Assembly (NCBI GenBank): GCA_964020155.1 | Contig: OZ026551.1 | Span: forward strand, 1,706,518-1,726,517 | Length of the DNA: 20,000 nt | DNA from: Chondrilla cf. caribensis | Taxonomy: Eukaryota > Porifera > Demospongiae > Chondrillida > Chondrillidae | Direction of reading: 5' to 3' | In this document: positions 1 to 9,637 of the stretch, piece after piece | How the letters are laid out: each line of letters starts with the position of its first letter | Numbering within the stretch: position 1 is the first letter of the stretch | Translations under genes and position numbers: made by a program | Notes under the pieces: model-generated | Told to the model about the DNA's origin: nothing | Database searches by the model: none | Seen by the model: only the letters and a program-made list of their open reading frames with translations

Positions 1-138
1 AAATTTAATATATATAACATACAAAACCATCATTTAACCAATCCCCCTTTTAATGAATGGCAGGCTCTCTTGGAATTCAACTCTGAAGTGATTTATCCAA
101 CACCTGATAAGGTTTGGGTGAATGAGGACTGTCTGTAG
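1..138 (+). CDS. 3' end of an unrecognised upstream gene (partial)
   Basis: Frame 1 is open from the first base of the window to a TAG at 136-138, giving about 45 residues. The later part has balanced, protein-like composition (for example NEWQALLEFNSEVIYP, then PDKVWVNEDCL). A possible splice acceptor, GGCAG|G, ends at 63, so the exon may really begin at 64, after AT-rich intron sequence. No counterpart is visible upstream of units B, C or D, so it probably belongs to a non-duplicated gene flanking the array. No domain is recognisable in so short a piece. It could also be a chance open stretch. Confidence 0.4.
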   Translation, partial: KFNIYNIQNHHLTNPPFNEWQALLEFNSEVIYPTPDKVWVNEDCL

Positions 139-327
139 CAGCTGTATTATGTACATGTAACAGTTGGAAATTGTCCCATGAACATTGTATGTAACAAGGT
201 GTTACCATCTACTACTCTATATACTATGCACTTTAGGTATGTACATAACTATGTAGACTGGTAAACACACACACACTTTGTATAGTGTTTTAGGCTGTTC
301 GGTGTAATATAATTGTACTGATTGATA
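139..327. other. intergenic, no gene seen
   Basis: AT-rich spacer between the possible upstream gene end and the region homologous to the 5' flanks of the other units. It contains a short CACACACACA run near 268 and no open frame of note. Confidence 0.5.
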
Positions 328-537
328 TTATATGTATATAAGGAGTTGAAATTGGAAGCAAAAATAGGAATTATTATTTTTGAAAGTGAGAATTGAAGCT
401 AAGTAAACTGCAAATTGTATGAAATATATGGGAAACAGTGGACTGAAGATAACAAAACTATCGTGAATGGGAGGCATGAATATGTTATAGTTGACTGAAT
501 CATAAGAACTGCTCACTATTGTTGTTGACCAGGAAAT
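328..537 (+). promoter_or_regulatory. 5' flank of the unit A 7TM gene
   Basis: This stretch aligns with the 200 or so bases before the start codon in units B, C and D. Shared blocks include AATTATTATT...TTTGAAAGTGA, GAATGGGAGGCATGAATAT, and CATAAGAACTGCT shortly before the ATG. Conservation next to the start suggests promoter plus 5' UTR. A TATATAAGG at about 335 is specific to unit A and is not a confirmed TATA box. Confidence 0.4.
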
Positions 538-1099
538 ATGAGTCCACTAGTGATACTATTCATGTGGATCATCCTTGTAGAAGGAATGTGTGGAGAATGT
601 GACCAATATCAAGTTTGTGACGACCCATTGGAAATACTCAACTCCATCAAAGCTTATTCTGACAACTATCAGCAACTGCTCAATGCCTTTTTCCCCATTA
701 ATCGGGCTAGACCATCTAGTGTAATCATAGCCTATTTCTCCAACTACACAGAGCCACTTCCTGAAGAGTGCTCACTTGGGACCCATCCGTGGAGGACATA
801 CCCGGGAATAAACTACACTTATCACAAGATATATTGGTACATGTGGACCACTACACCTATATACAGTGTTGCTACTTCTTGGGTGTTACTGGAATTTGGA
901 GAATACCTACCCACACTTACTTATTACCTTTTATTCAACAAGTCTTCTCCATTCTTCCCCTCAAGACAGATTGCCTGCATCAAAAGTCCACTAATCACTG
1001 ATGATAACTGGCCAGTTTTGGGAGATGTAACCATACAGGTAAATGTGATGTAAATACTGTATTATGTAGCATTTTACATTCTTGTTGATATGTGGGTGA

Positions 1100-1105
1100 A
1101 ATAAA
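1100..1105 (+). promoter_or_regulatory. possible early polyadenylation signal in unit A intron
   Basis: AATAAA lies about 45 bases after the in-frame intronic stop (TAA 1051-1053) that follows the exon 1 donor. Unit C has the same hexamer at 13404-13409. Units B and D read AATGAA there. It could end a short transcript encoding only the ectodomain. Confidence 0.3.
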
Positions 1106-1379
1106 GAAGGTGATCAACGAAACCATACTGCATAGTTTACATCACAATGTCAAATTTTTACTTAATATGTCTCTCTTCGGATTATTACAATATTTTATTG
1201 GTAATAAGTCGATGCCCTTACTTAAAGATAATAATGTTTGGTAGTGATCATATAGGGAACAGTAGGGCTATAGGTAATTGAAATCTGAAGTTGAAAGTAC
1301 ATTTAACTCGGTACTGTGTGTCTTATGATCAGGACGATGTTCCTCCAGTCAAGACCAACTGTCTCATGGACTGAAAATG

Positions 1380-1389
1380 TATATATATA

Positions 1390-1434
<45 letters not shown>

Positions 1435-1562
1435 TATGACATTTATATATATATATATAATATAATATGACATTTATATATATATATATAATATAATATG
1501 ACATTTATATATATATATAATATAATATGACATTTATATAATATATATATATATATATATTG
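1380..1562. repeat. AT tract and TA-rich minisatellite in the unit A intron
   Basis: An (AT)n stretch is followed by about four copies of a 34-36 base unit built around ATAATATGACATTTATATAT (copies near 1430, 1465, 1500 and 1530). The matching site in unit D (about 19160) has only ACATATATAC, so the array expanded in unit A alone or shrank in D. Confidence 0.9.
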
Positions 1563-2916
1563 CTGATCTGGCTCATTTTCTTTGGCACAAACAATTATCT
1601 AATTATAAAGGTACATTAATTTTTTTGACTTCGTAGGTTATTACTCGTATCCCACATTTTATGCATGTTGAATACATTATAAGGTAATATAAGTCGCAAC
1701 TAACAACTCTATCATTCCACAGCTAATGCATGGCATTTCATCTAAATTGGGAAGGAAACTGGAGGAAAAAGCAGCATCAGAGATATTCTACATGCATTTA
1801 GATTTTCATTTAAGAGATAATGGTTTCAAGTATGATGTTGACATTCAAGCCACTATGCCAAGAAGAACAGCATATGAAGGGGCAATGGTAATGTCAGGAT
1901 ACAATACACAATATATATTTTACTGGTTAGTTCTTACTCTTGTGCTGTTTGCTCCCTTCCTACTCCACACCAAGGGAGGACAAGTGGTCAAAAGCCTACA
2001 ACAAAGTAGGAGCAAAGCTAAGGTACCATTCTTCTGGGCTGTATAGCAAGTCTTGCTCATGTCTTCAACATATATCTTACTGCTAAATTACTACTGCTTG
2101 CAAATTATGGATTTGAAGACAATTCAAACAAAACTTTAGGAAACAAAATATTTGTCTATACTATAGTATGCCTTCTAATCACTCTAATTGGAATCATGGC
2201 ATACATTCACAGCAAGTATATTACATTTCCTATCCCCAAAACATGGAGCATGTTAACGAAATGTTGTGGAAGGAAACAACACAGAATCATTACAACAATG
2301 TCTCTTTGGGGGATCTACATGAGTGTTATGTGTCTATTAGTATGTGTTCCATTTCAACTCTTGTTAGTGAGTGCTAATCCACACTTGTATGGATTTGCCA
2401 TTCTCACAGTGTGGTGTGCAATGTTTCTCTGCATCATCATAACATCTATTCTCTTCACTATTGATCAAATCTTCATCAAAGAAGAGGAATACAGATTCAC
2501 ACCACAACAAGCATGTCGACAGATACTGCTACTTTTGTTTATAGCAGTACTTGTCTTTGGATTTGGATCACTAATATTCAGTTTTACACTTGTACTACAT
2601 CTGAACAAATATGGAGAAAAGACTCAAAGTGTTTCAACATCTGTGTACTTCTTACTACGCCATGTGGCTATACCAATAGCTTTGTGGATTGCCAAGAGAA
2701 TAGTGCAGAAAATTAGAGAAAGCCACATACATTTTTGGAGACATATCCAAGAATAGAATGGCTGTAATATGAATTTTTAAGAAGGAAACATCATTTATAT
2801 GTACACATCACATTATACTTACATATGAACTTTAATATGTGTGCTTCAATTATATGTAAGTATGCATGCACACATGTAAAAATACACACAAACACACATA
2901 CACACATACACGCACT

Positions 2917-2918
<2 letters not shown>

Positions 2919-3002
<84 letters not shown>

Positions 3003-3015
3003 ACACACACACACA
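2919..3015. repeat. CA microsatellite, unit A
   Basis: A pure CA run of about 41 units covers 2919-3000, followed by a CC interruption and a few more units to about 3015. The matching site in unit B (about 8215-8228) has only a few CA steps. Confidence 0.98.
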
Positions 3016-3404
3016 TGCACACACATAACATGCATGTTTTTATAATCTTATTACAATTATATTAATATCATATTATTATTATCAGAATAATATAATATTG
3101 TACACTTAATAATAATAATTAGCATACGTTATTGGGGTAATTATTATAATAATTAATAATATTACATGTATAATACCTACTATTTTATATAATTTGTTAG
3201 TATATGTTACATAATAATGAAATGTCTGGACACATGCATGCATAATTATTATATATTATAAATTATCTATATAAAATGTAACATTGATTGTACATGAATA
3301 TATATAAGTATACAGTTACTAATAATTTATTATTAATGAATGGATTATTCTTTCGATTGAATGCAGTTTACATAATTATAATGTAATGATCAATAATTTG
3401 ACAT

Positions 3405-3521
3405 GCATCCATTACGTGCTTGAGAGGTACAAGGTCTACAGCAGGATTTGTTCCTCACCCCACCTATCCTGATGCCCTGGACCTCACAATCAGCGAGGGA
3501 CAGGTCCCCCTCTCCAATTAG
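3405..3521 (+). other. GC-richer, protein-like fragment inserted in unit A
   Basis: An open stretch of 38 codons with no stop before TAG 3519-3521 sits in very AT-rich DNA. The translation includes TAGFVPHPTYPDALDLT and ISEGQVPLSN, which looks like ordinary protein. It lies in a segment that unit B lacks. It may be a fragment of an exon carried in from another gene, or a piece of a mobile element. I do not recognise it, and no start codon or splice sites can be assigned with confidence. Confidence 0.3.
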
Positions 3522-3989
3522 TATCACTTATTATAATACTATATCAATATTATAATTATTGCATTATTGTAATTTTGGCGTTTCTATGATCTTACTTATT
3601 ATTATCATTCAATATTAAGCTTAATGGTCAATCCTAAGTTAAAATTATTTATATTATGCAATTATTAGCAAAGAGTGATACTGATTAATATAATAGCTAG
3701 GCCAATACATTAATTATCATTATGATATACAGAACTAAGATGGAATTTGTGAAATAATTGCATGCTGCATGTGGGCATGAGAAAAATATAATAATAAGAA
3801 GGGACGCTAGTGTTAGGTCACACCAATACATGACATTGGTAAATAAAACACAAAATGTAAAATAATCATTCCCATTTAAACACTGCATACACACAGCGGT
3901 GATAAAGAGTTGTATACTGTCAGTGAATATAGCAAGTTACTTGTTCAGACGTCCAATGGTTCCTAGCAATGGCTTGCTAACCTGAAGTT

Positions 3990-4214
3990 TCACGGATTCA
4001 ACTTTTCACCAGTATTAAGAGAGGTTAACGTTCTTTCCATAATCTTCTTCTGCTTCCTGATCCTACAATATAACCACAATATAGGGACTGATGCAATGAC
4101 CCCGAGGATGGTGACTGTGTACAGAACACCCAACATAATGGCTGCTACATATCCCGTTGATACACCAGAAACTGCTACATTAGTTGTAACATCTATACTA
4201 ACAGATGTTGTCAT
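3990..4214 (-). pseudogene. Unit A membrane-span exon of the FN3 gene (remnant)
   Basis: Minus-strand open segment with an extracellular stalk rich in T, S and V (MTTSVSIDVTTNVAVSG), then a hydrophobic span (about AAIMLGVLYTVTILGVIA), then a short basic tail beginning CRIRKQKKIMER and a stop at 3990-3992. Units B and C carry close homologues. Further stalk sequence seen in unit C (15615-15885) is deleted here, and the FN3 exon upstream is truncated, so the copy probably cannot make the full protein. The methionine at 4212-4214 is internal in the other copies and is not a likely true start. Confidence 0.6.
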
Positions 4215-4384
4215 ATCTCCGAAATGACTGTTAGAAGACCAAACTTGAGAAAGTGTGTTGCAAAGTAATGGACAGTTATTGTATGTTATTATGTTAGCTT
4301 TTCAACAACAGATAATGCCTCATTAACAGTTGTGTATTTACACACAATACACAAATGGTTTCCTGGAATAATGGTATGTATGAA

Positions 4385-4700
4385 CACGCACCTATGTGCC
4401 ACATGTACAGTATGTACAGTACAAATATGCATCATGTGTACTAATATGTACAGTTCTGTATCTGGGTATGTACATTTTGTAAATGCAGGTACATATAATA
4501 TTATATATGTAATGATACATAAAGATATGTATGGACAGACATGCATGTACCTATATACAGGTACAGCATTCACATACATAGGTATGTAGCATTAATGCAC
4601 GAATGTAGAGATATTACAGTACATACGAACATACATACCATGCACATACGTATAATGTCATATGCCTGTACAGTAGTAGGTATAAGTATGTATAAATGGA
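4385..4700. repeat. TGTACA/ATGTAC-rich low-complexity stretch, unit A
   Basis: Dense, irregular repetition of palindromic hexamers such as TGTACA and ATGTAC with CATACATAC runs. It lies in the intron of the FN3 gene between the membrane-span exon and the FN3 exon. Unit C has the homologous stretch at about 16030-16330. No coding content is credible here. Confidence 0.6.
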
Positions 4701-4714
4701 TTCATAGGACTCAC

Positions 4715-4796
4715 TGGTCACATTCAGAATAGATGTGGAAGTGAGAAAGTCGACCACAGCATTTTCTAGAAGTGTCTTGAATGATACCACATCACT
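4715..4796 (-). pseudogene. Unit A FN3 exon, 3' remnant
   Basis: Read on the minus strand, this gives SDVVSFKTLLENAVVDFL and then TSTSILNVT, ending before the donor-like GTGAGT (complement of 4709-4714). It matches the end of the FN3 exon in unit C. The sequence then jumps to intergenic DNA homologous to unit C at about 17398. About 940 bases, including the first two thirds of the FN3 exon and the CA tract, have therefore been deleted from unit A. Confidence 0.6.
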
Positions 4797-5811
<1,015 letters not shown>

Positions 5812-6028
5812 AATGTGTATTATGTCATGAGGAGTTATAATCGAAATCGAAATAGCAATTATTATTTTGAAAGTGAAAATTATAGCTATAAACTTTAATG
5901 TAAACTGCAGATGCAATGGAATTGGAAGCATTAAACATCCTGAATGGGAGACATGAATATACATAGTTGACTGTATTATAAGAACTGCTCGCCATATACA
6001 TACTGTGGTTACCAGGAACAAGTGAAGA
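5812..6028 (+). promoter_or_regulatory. 5' flank of the unit B 7TM gene
   Basis: About 215 bases conserved in all four units directly before the start codon. They include ATGTCATGAGGAGTT, CAATTATTATTTTGAAAGTGA, ACATCCTGAATGGGAGACAT and AAGAACTGCT. This is probably promoter plus 5' UTR; no individual factor site can be assigned. Confidence 0.4.
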
Positions 6029-8076
6029 ATGAGTGCACCAATGATTCTTTTTGTGTCACTGTGGATCATCCTTATAGAAGGAATGCGTGGGGAATTTGAC
6101 CAATATCAAGTTTGTGATGACCCATTGGAAATACTCAACGCCATTAAAGGATATCCTGAAAACTATCAACAACTCCTCAATGCTTTCTACCCCATTAATC
6201 GGGCTAAACCATCTAGCGTCATCATAGCCTATTTCTCCAACTACACAGAACCACTTCCTGAAGAGTGCTCACTTGGGACCTATCCATGGAGGACATACCC
6301 GGGAATAAACTACACTTATCACAAGATATATTGGTACATGTGGACCACTACACCAATATACAGCGTTGCTACTTCTTGGGTGTTACTGGAATTTGGAGAA
6401 TACCTACCCACACTTACTTATTACCTTTTATTCAACAAATCTTCTCCATTCTTCCCCTCAAGACAGATTGCCTGCATCAAAAGTCCACTAATCACTGATG
6501 ATAACTGGCCAGTTTTGGGAGATGTAACCATACAGGTAAATGTGATGTAAAAACTGTATTTTGCAGCATTTTATATACTAACACCTTCCATTTCGTAATG
6601 CACATTTCCATTATAAAAGGAATCAGGCTTGGGTCCACAAATTTGCAAACCCACAAAGATCAAAGGGAGATCAAAGCATGTTTACACATTCAAAACACAA
6701 ACAAATAACAATAATCAATGTGTTCAATAAACTTGCAGCTGTTGCAGCTGATGCCTCATTGGGTTTACAATTTTGTGGACCCAAGCCTGATTCCTTTTAT
6801 AATGGAAATGTACATTTTAATGGATGAAATGAAGAAAGGAATCAACTCAACCATCATGCTACATAGTTCACTATTTGACATACTGCAACAATATGGTGAA
6901 TTTGTACCTAGTTATATCTCTCTAATTATTACAATATTTTAGGTAAAATATTGTAATAATCCAATAAAATGTCATGCAACTCATGTCCAGGACCTGCAAA
7001 TTAGCAAATTATTGTATTATAACTCTATCACGCTACAGCTACTCCATGTCATATCATCAAAATTAGGGAAGAAATTGGAGGACAAAGCAGCATCAGAGAT
7101 ATTCTACATGCATTTAGATTTTCATTTAAAAGATAACGGTTTCAAGTATGATGTTGATATTCAAGCCACTATGCCAAGAAGAACAGTATATGAAGGGGCG
7201 ATGGTAATGTCTGCTTATGATACACAAGATATACTCTACTTGTTAGTTCCTACTCTTATGGTGCTGGCTCCCTTCCTACTGTACATCAAGGGAGGGGAAC
7301 TGGTCAATAGTCTACAACACAGTAGGAGCAAAGCTAAGGTACCATTCTTCTGGGCTGTAGCAAGTCTTACTCATGTCTTCAGCATTTATATTATGGTTAA
7401 AATATTTCTGATCATGAATTATGAATATGAAGACAATCCAAGCCAAGATTATATTCGAGAATTCAAAATAATATACCATATTTTAGTATGCCTTCTAATC
7501 ACTCTAATTGGAATCATGGCATACATTCACAGCAAGTACATTACATTTCCCATCCCCAAAACATGGAGCATGTTAACGAAATGTTGTGGAAGAAAGCAAC
7601 ACAGAATCATTACAACAATATCTCTTTGGGGGATCTACTTGAGTGTTATGTGCCTATTAGGATGTCTTCCATTTCAACTCTTGTTAGTGAGTGCTAATCC
7701 ACACTTGTATGGATTTGCCATCCTCACAGTGTGGTGTGCAATGTTTGTATGCATCATCGTAACATCCATTCCCTTCACAATTGATCAAATCTTCATCAAA
7801 GAAGAGGAATACAGAAACACACCAAAACAAGCATGTCGACAGATACTGCTACTTTTGTTTGTAGCAGTACTTGTTTTTGGATTTGGATCACTAACATTCA
7901 GTTTTACACTTGTACTACATTTGAACAAATATGGAGAAAAGACTCAAAGTGTCTCAACATCTGTGTACTTCCTACTACATCATGTGGCTATACCGATAGT
8001 TTTGTGGATTGCCAAGAGAATAGTACAGAAAATTAGAGAAAGACACATACATTTTTGGAGACAAATCCAAGACTAG
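6029..8076 (+). CDS. Unit B 7TM receptor-like protein, the only intact copy (514 aa)
   Basis: Exon 1 is 6029-6535, ending CAG|GTAAAT; the last exon is 7039-8076, after GCTACAG. Both boundaries are phase 0, and joining them gives 169 + 345 residues. Residues 1 to about 22 form a signal peptide. The ectodomain (to about 232) has N-X-S/T sites and three cysteines; the position that is Cys in A, C and D (ECDQ) is Phe here (EFDQ). Predicted membrane spans: about 233-252, 270-294, 313-332, 358-384, 392-417, 437-462 and 475-496. Loops 1 and 3 and the tail (KRIVQKIRERHIHFW) are basic and loop 2 is acidic, which fits an outside N-terminus and inside C-terminus, as in G-protein-coupled receptors. No DRY, NPxxY or insect gustatory-receptor signature is present, so the family is unknown to me. 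An alternative middle exon (6739 to about 6903) is discussed separately. AATAAA at 8145-8150 fits a polyadenylation signal. Confidence 0.8.
6602..6811. repeat. long inverted repeat in the unit B intron
   Basis: The left arm 6602-6653 and right arm 6760-6811 are reverse complements at 50 of 52 positions, with 40 consecutive matches. The spacer is 106 bases. The transcript could fold into a long hairpin. Units A, C and D lack this material: they run from GCATTTTACATT straight into sequence homologous to 6812 onward. The insert in B is therefore about 240 bases (roughly 6571-6811). Confidence 0.9.
6739..6903 (+). other. possible optional middle exon of the unit B 7TM gene
   Basis: After ACTTGCAG (ends 6738), a phase 0 frame stays open to TAG 6940-6942. 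The translation includes LLQLMPHWVYNFVDP and MDEMKKGINSTIMLHSSL. A weak donor, TTT|GTACCT, at 6903/6904 would keep phase 0 and add about 55 residues. Its second half has homologous but broken remnants in units A, C and D: D reads ILVDAWVDEMKKMIN and then a stop. Its first half is the right arm of the inverted repeat. It could be an old exon kept only in B, or a chance open stretch. Confidence 0.3.
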
Positions 8077-8497
8077 AATGGCTGTAATGAGAATTTGTAA
8101 GAAGAGAAGCATCATTTACATGTGCAAATCACATTATACTTACAAATAAAATTTAATATGTGTGCTTTAATTATTATGTAAGTGCGCATGCATACTATGT
8201 AAAAATTGCATTCACGCATACACACGCATGTTTATATAACAATATTAAAGTCATTGACATATTGTTATAATCATAATTAATAGTATAATTATTATACACT
8301 TAATTATACATCATTGGTATATTATTATAATACGTATAATACCTATTATTTTGTATAATATTTCATATTGCTAGTATAATTATATTTATAATAATAATAA
8401 ATTGTCTGGACATGGTACACATGTATGCATATTTAATTATAATTAATGCCAATTATAATATATTAATATGCTTAGAAATTGTAGCATTGATTCTACA
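8077..8497. other. 3' flank of the unit B 7TM gene
   Basis: Begins with a segment conserved after all the 7TM stop codons (AGAATGGCTGTAAT) and contains AATAAA at 8145-8150, the likely polyadenylation signal. The rest is AT-rich spacer homologous to unit A 2757-3290. Unit C has lost most of it. No gene is seen. Confidence 0.6.
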
Positions 8498-9156
8498 TTA
8501 ACCGATTATACGCCGATGACGCCAATTGGCGTCAGTACCCTAAACTGCCAATGACGCCAATGGGCGTCAAAAAAATAGGGTGCAAAAAAATCCCGTATAT
8601 CTCGGCCGAGGAAGCTTCTATCGACTCAAAACTTTCGCTGACTTTAGCTATATTACTGAACTAATGCCTAGTAATAGAATGATCGTCTCGAGAAAACGAA
8701 CGACCGAACTCGATGAGATTAAAGCTAGGGAGTCTTTCGTAAACGAATAGTGAGCAGACAATCCTGTATATCTCGGCCGAGGAAGCTTCTATCCACCCGA
8801 AACCGTCTTTGACTATAGCTCTATTATCGAACTACTACCTAGTAATAAAATTTTCGTCTCTAGAAAACGAACGAAGGAATTCGATCGAAAGCGAGGGAGT
8901 TATTCTCTAACGAAGAGCGCCAAACTCCCAGCTGCAAAATTCGGCACTGGCTCTTGTTTGTAGACGGACGCTTCTCTGCCGTAGAGACACTCGTAACTTT
9001 GTTTCTTCATTCGGGTACGTTACTGATTGCATTCAGGCTAAAATCTTAAGTTTCTTCTTTCTAAAAAGCGGCGAGACAAATCACACATTCTCGACGAATT
9101 CAATTCGGCCATGATGGTCACGCGCTACGATGACATCATGGCGCATAATCGGTTAA
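8498..9156. mobile_element. 651-bp non-autonomous transposon at a TTAA site
   Basis: The element spans 8502-9152. It is bounded by TTAA (8498-8501 and 9153-9156) and by inverted ends CCGATTATACGCC / GGCGCATAATCGG (12 of 13 match). Unit A lacks it at the matching place. It is clearly richer in CG dinucleotides than its surroundings and has no useful open frame. TTAA target duplication is typical of piggyBac-type elements; assigning it to that superfamily is inference. Inside are a perfect 18-base palindrome TGACGCCAATTGGCGTCA (8517-8534), a near copy of it (8552-8569), and a 171-base direct repeat. Confidence 0.85.
8591..8932. repeat. two tandem 171-base repeats inside the TTAA element
   Basis: Copies begin at 8591 and 8762. 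Both start TCC(C/T)GTATATCTCGGCCGAG, then GAAGCTTCTATC, and both later contain CCTAGTAATA and GAAAACGAACGA. They are diverged but alignable, so the duplication is older than the insertion or has decayed. Confidence 0.8.
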
Positions 9157-9637
9157 AAAATATTATATGCATACAGTTACTAATACTTATTAATGAATTG
9201 ATTATTCATTGAAATTGAATTCAGTTTACATATAATATACCCATAATTATTTGACATGCATTCAATAATATAATCAAGCTTAATCAATCCTAAGTTAAAT
9301 TTCATTATTATGCAATCATTAGCATAATATTATACTGATTTATATTATAGCTAGGCTAACACAATAATAATTATTATAATTACTATGATAGACAGAATTC
9401 AGATGGAACTTGTGAAATAATTGAATGCTGCATATGGGCATGAGATAACTATAAAGAGGGACGCTAACACCAATACATGATGTAGGTAGTACATACACTG
9501 TAAAATGTTCATTTTACATTTAAATATTGCATATACACAGCAGTGATAGAGAGAGTTGTATGCTGTCAGTGACTATAGCAAGTTAATTGTTCAGACGTCC
9601 AATGGCTACTAGTAATGGCTTTCAAACCTAAAGTTGG
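9157..9637. other. spacer between the two unit B transposons
   Basis: AT-rich DNA that aligns with unit A 3310-3980 and unit C 14925-15350 (shared GCATACAGTTACTAATA, CAATCCTAAGTTAAA, TTCAGACGTCCAATG). No gene is seen. Confidence 0.6.

Larger units (their letters stand above)
538..2756 (+). pseudogene. Unit A 7TM receptor-like gene, frameshifted
   Basis: Exon 1 is 538-1038 and ends at CAG|GTAAAT, phase 0. The last exon is 1723-2756 after TTCCACAG, also phase 0, so a direct splice is in frame. Exon 1 gives a signal peptide (residues 1 to about 19), cysteines in the contexts ECDQ, VCDD, ECSL and ACIK, and three N-X-S/T sites (NYT, NYT, NKS). The last exon encodes seven hydrophobic spans. Relative to unit B there are two extra bases (TA) at about 2043-2046, after FFWAV. 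They create an immediate TAG at 2044-2046. From there to the stop at 2754-2756 the shifted frame is continuous and matches B, so this is the only frame lesion I find in the coding part. The product would stop just inside the second membrane span. The lesion could be a recent pseudogene mutation, a polymorphism or an assembly error. The AATAAA that follows the stop in B reads CATATGAA here. Confidence 0.75.
2757..3989. other. intergenic region of unit A: 3' flank, CA tract, AT-rich spacer
   Basis: This is the 3' flank of the 7TM gene, then a CA microsatellite, then very AT-rich DNA. About 200 bases (roughly 3415-3610) have no counterpart at the matching place in unit B (about 9260) and include a GC-richer block at 3421-3521, listed separately. 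The rest aligns patchily with unit B 8077-9640. No gene is seen. Confidence 0.6.

Noticed and set aside
328..516. Minus-strand open frame in the 5' flank of unit A (and similar at 5767-6069, 12532-12876, 18140-18340)
   Set aside because: The aligned frames differ in length and are interrupted between units; the conservation fits a promoter or 5' UTR instead.
768..1001. 77-codon open frame inside exon 1, present in all four units (also 6265, 13072, 18583)
   Set aside because: It lies in another frame of strongly conserved exon 1 DNA; its conservation is explained by the main frame. No start context or signal suggests a separate gene.
1425..1545. Regular TA-rich repeats considered as a CRISPR-like array
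   Set aside because: The spacers are themselves AT repeats and not unique; this is a minisatellite in an animal intron.
2165..2377. 69-codon overlapping frames at 2168, 7488 and similar short ones at 2513, 7833, 14597
   Set aside because: Shadow frames of the membrane exon, without independent evidence.
4289..4732. Open frames of 60-95 codons on both strands in the TGTACA-rich stretch
   Set aside because: Low-complexity sequence in an intron of the FN3 gene; the peptides are Tyr/Ile/Cys/His-rich and not conserved in frame in unit C.
6718..6942. Free-standing 74-codon gene starting at ATG 6718
   Set aside because: The ATG lies before the splice acceptor and in the spacer of the inverted repeat; if coding at all, the segment is an internal exon.
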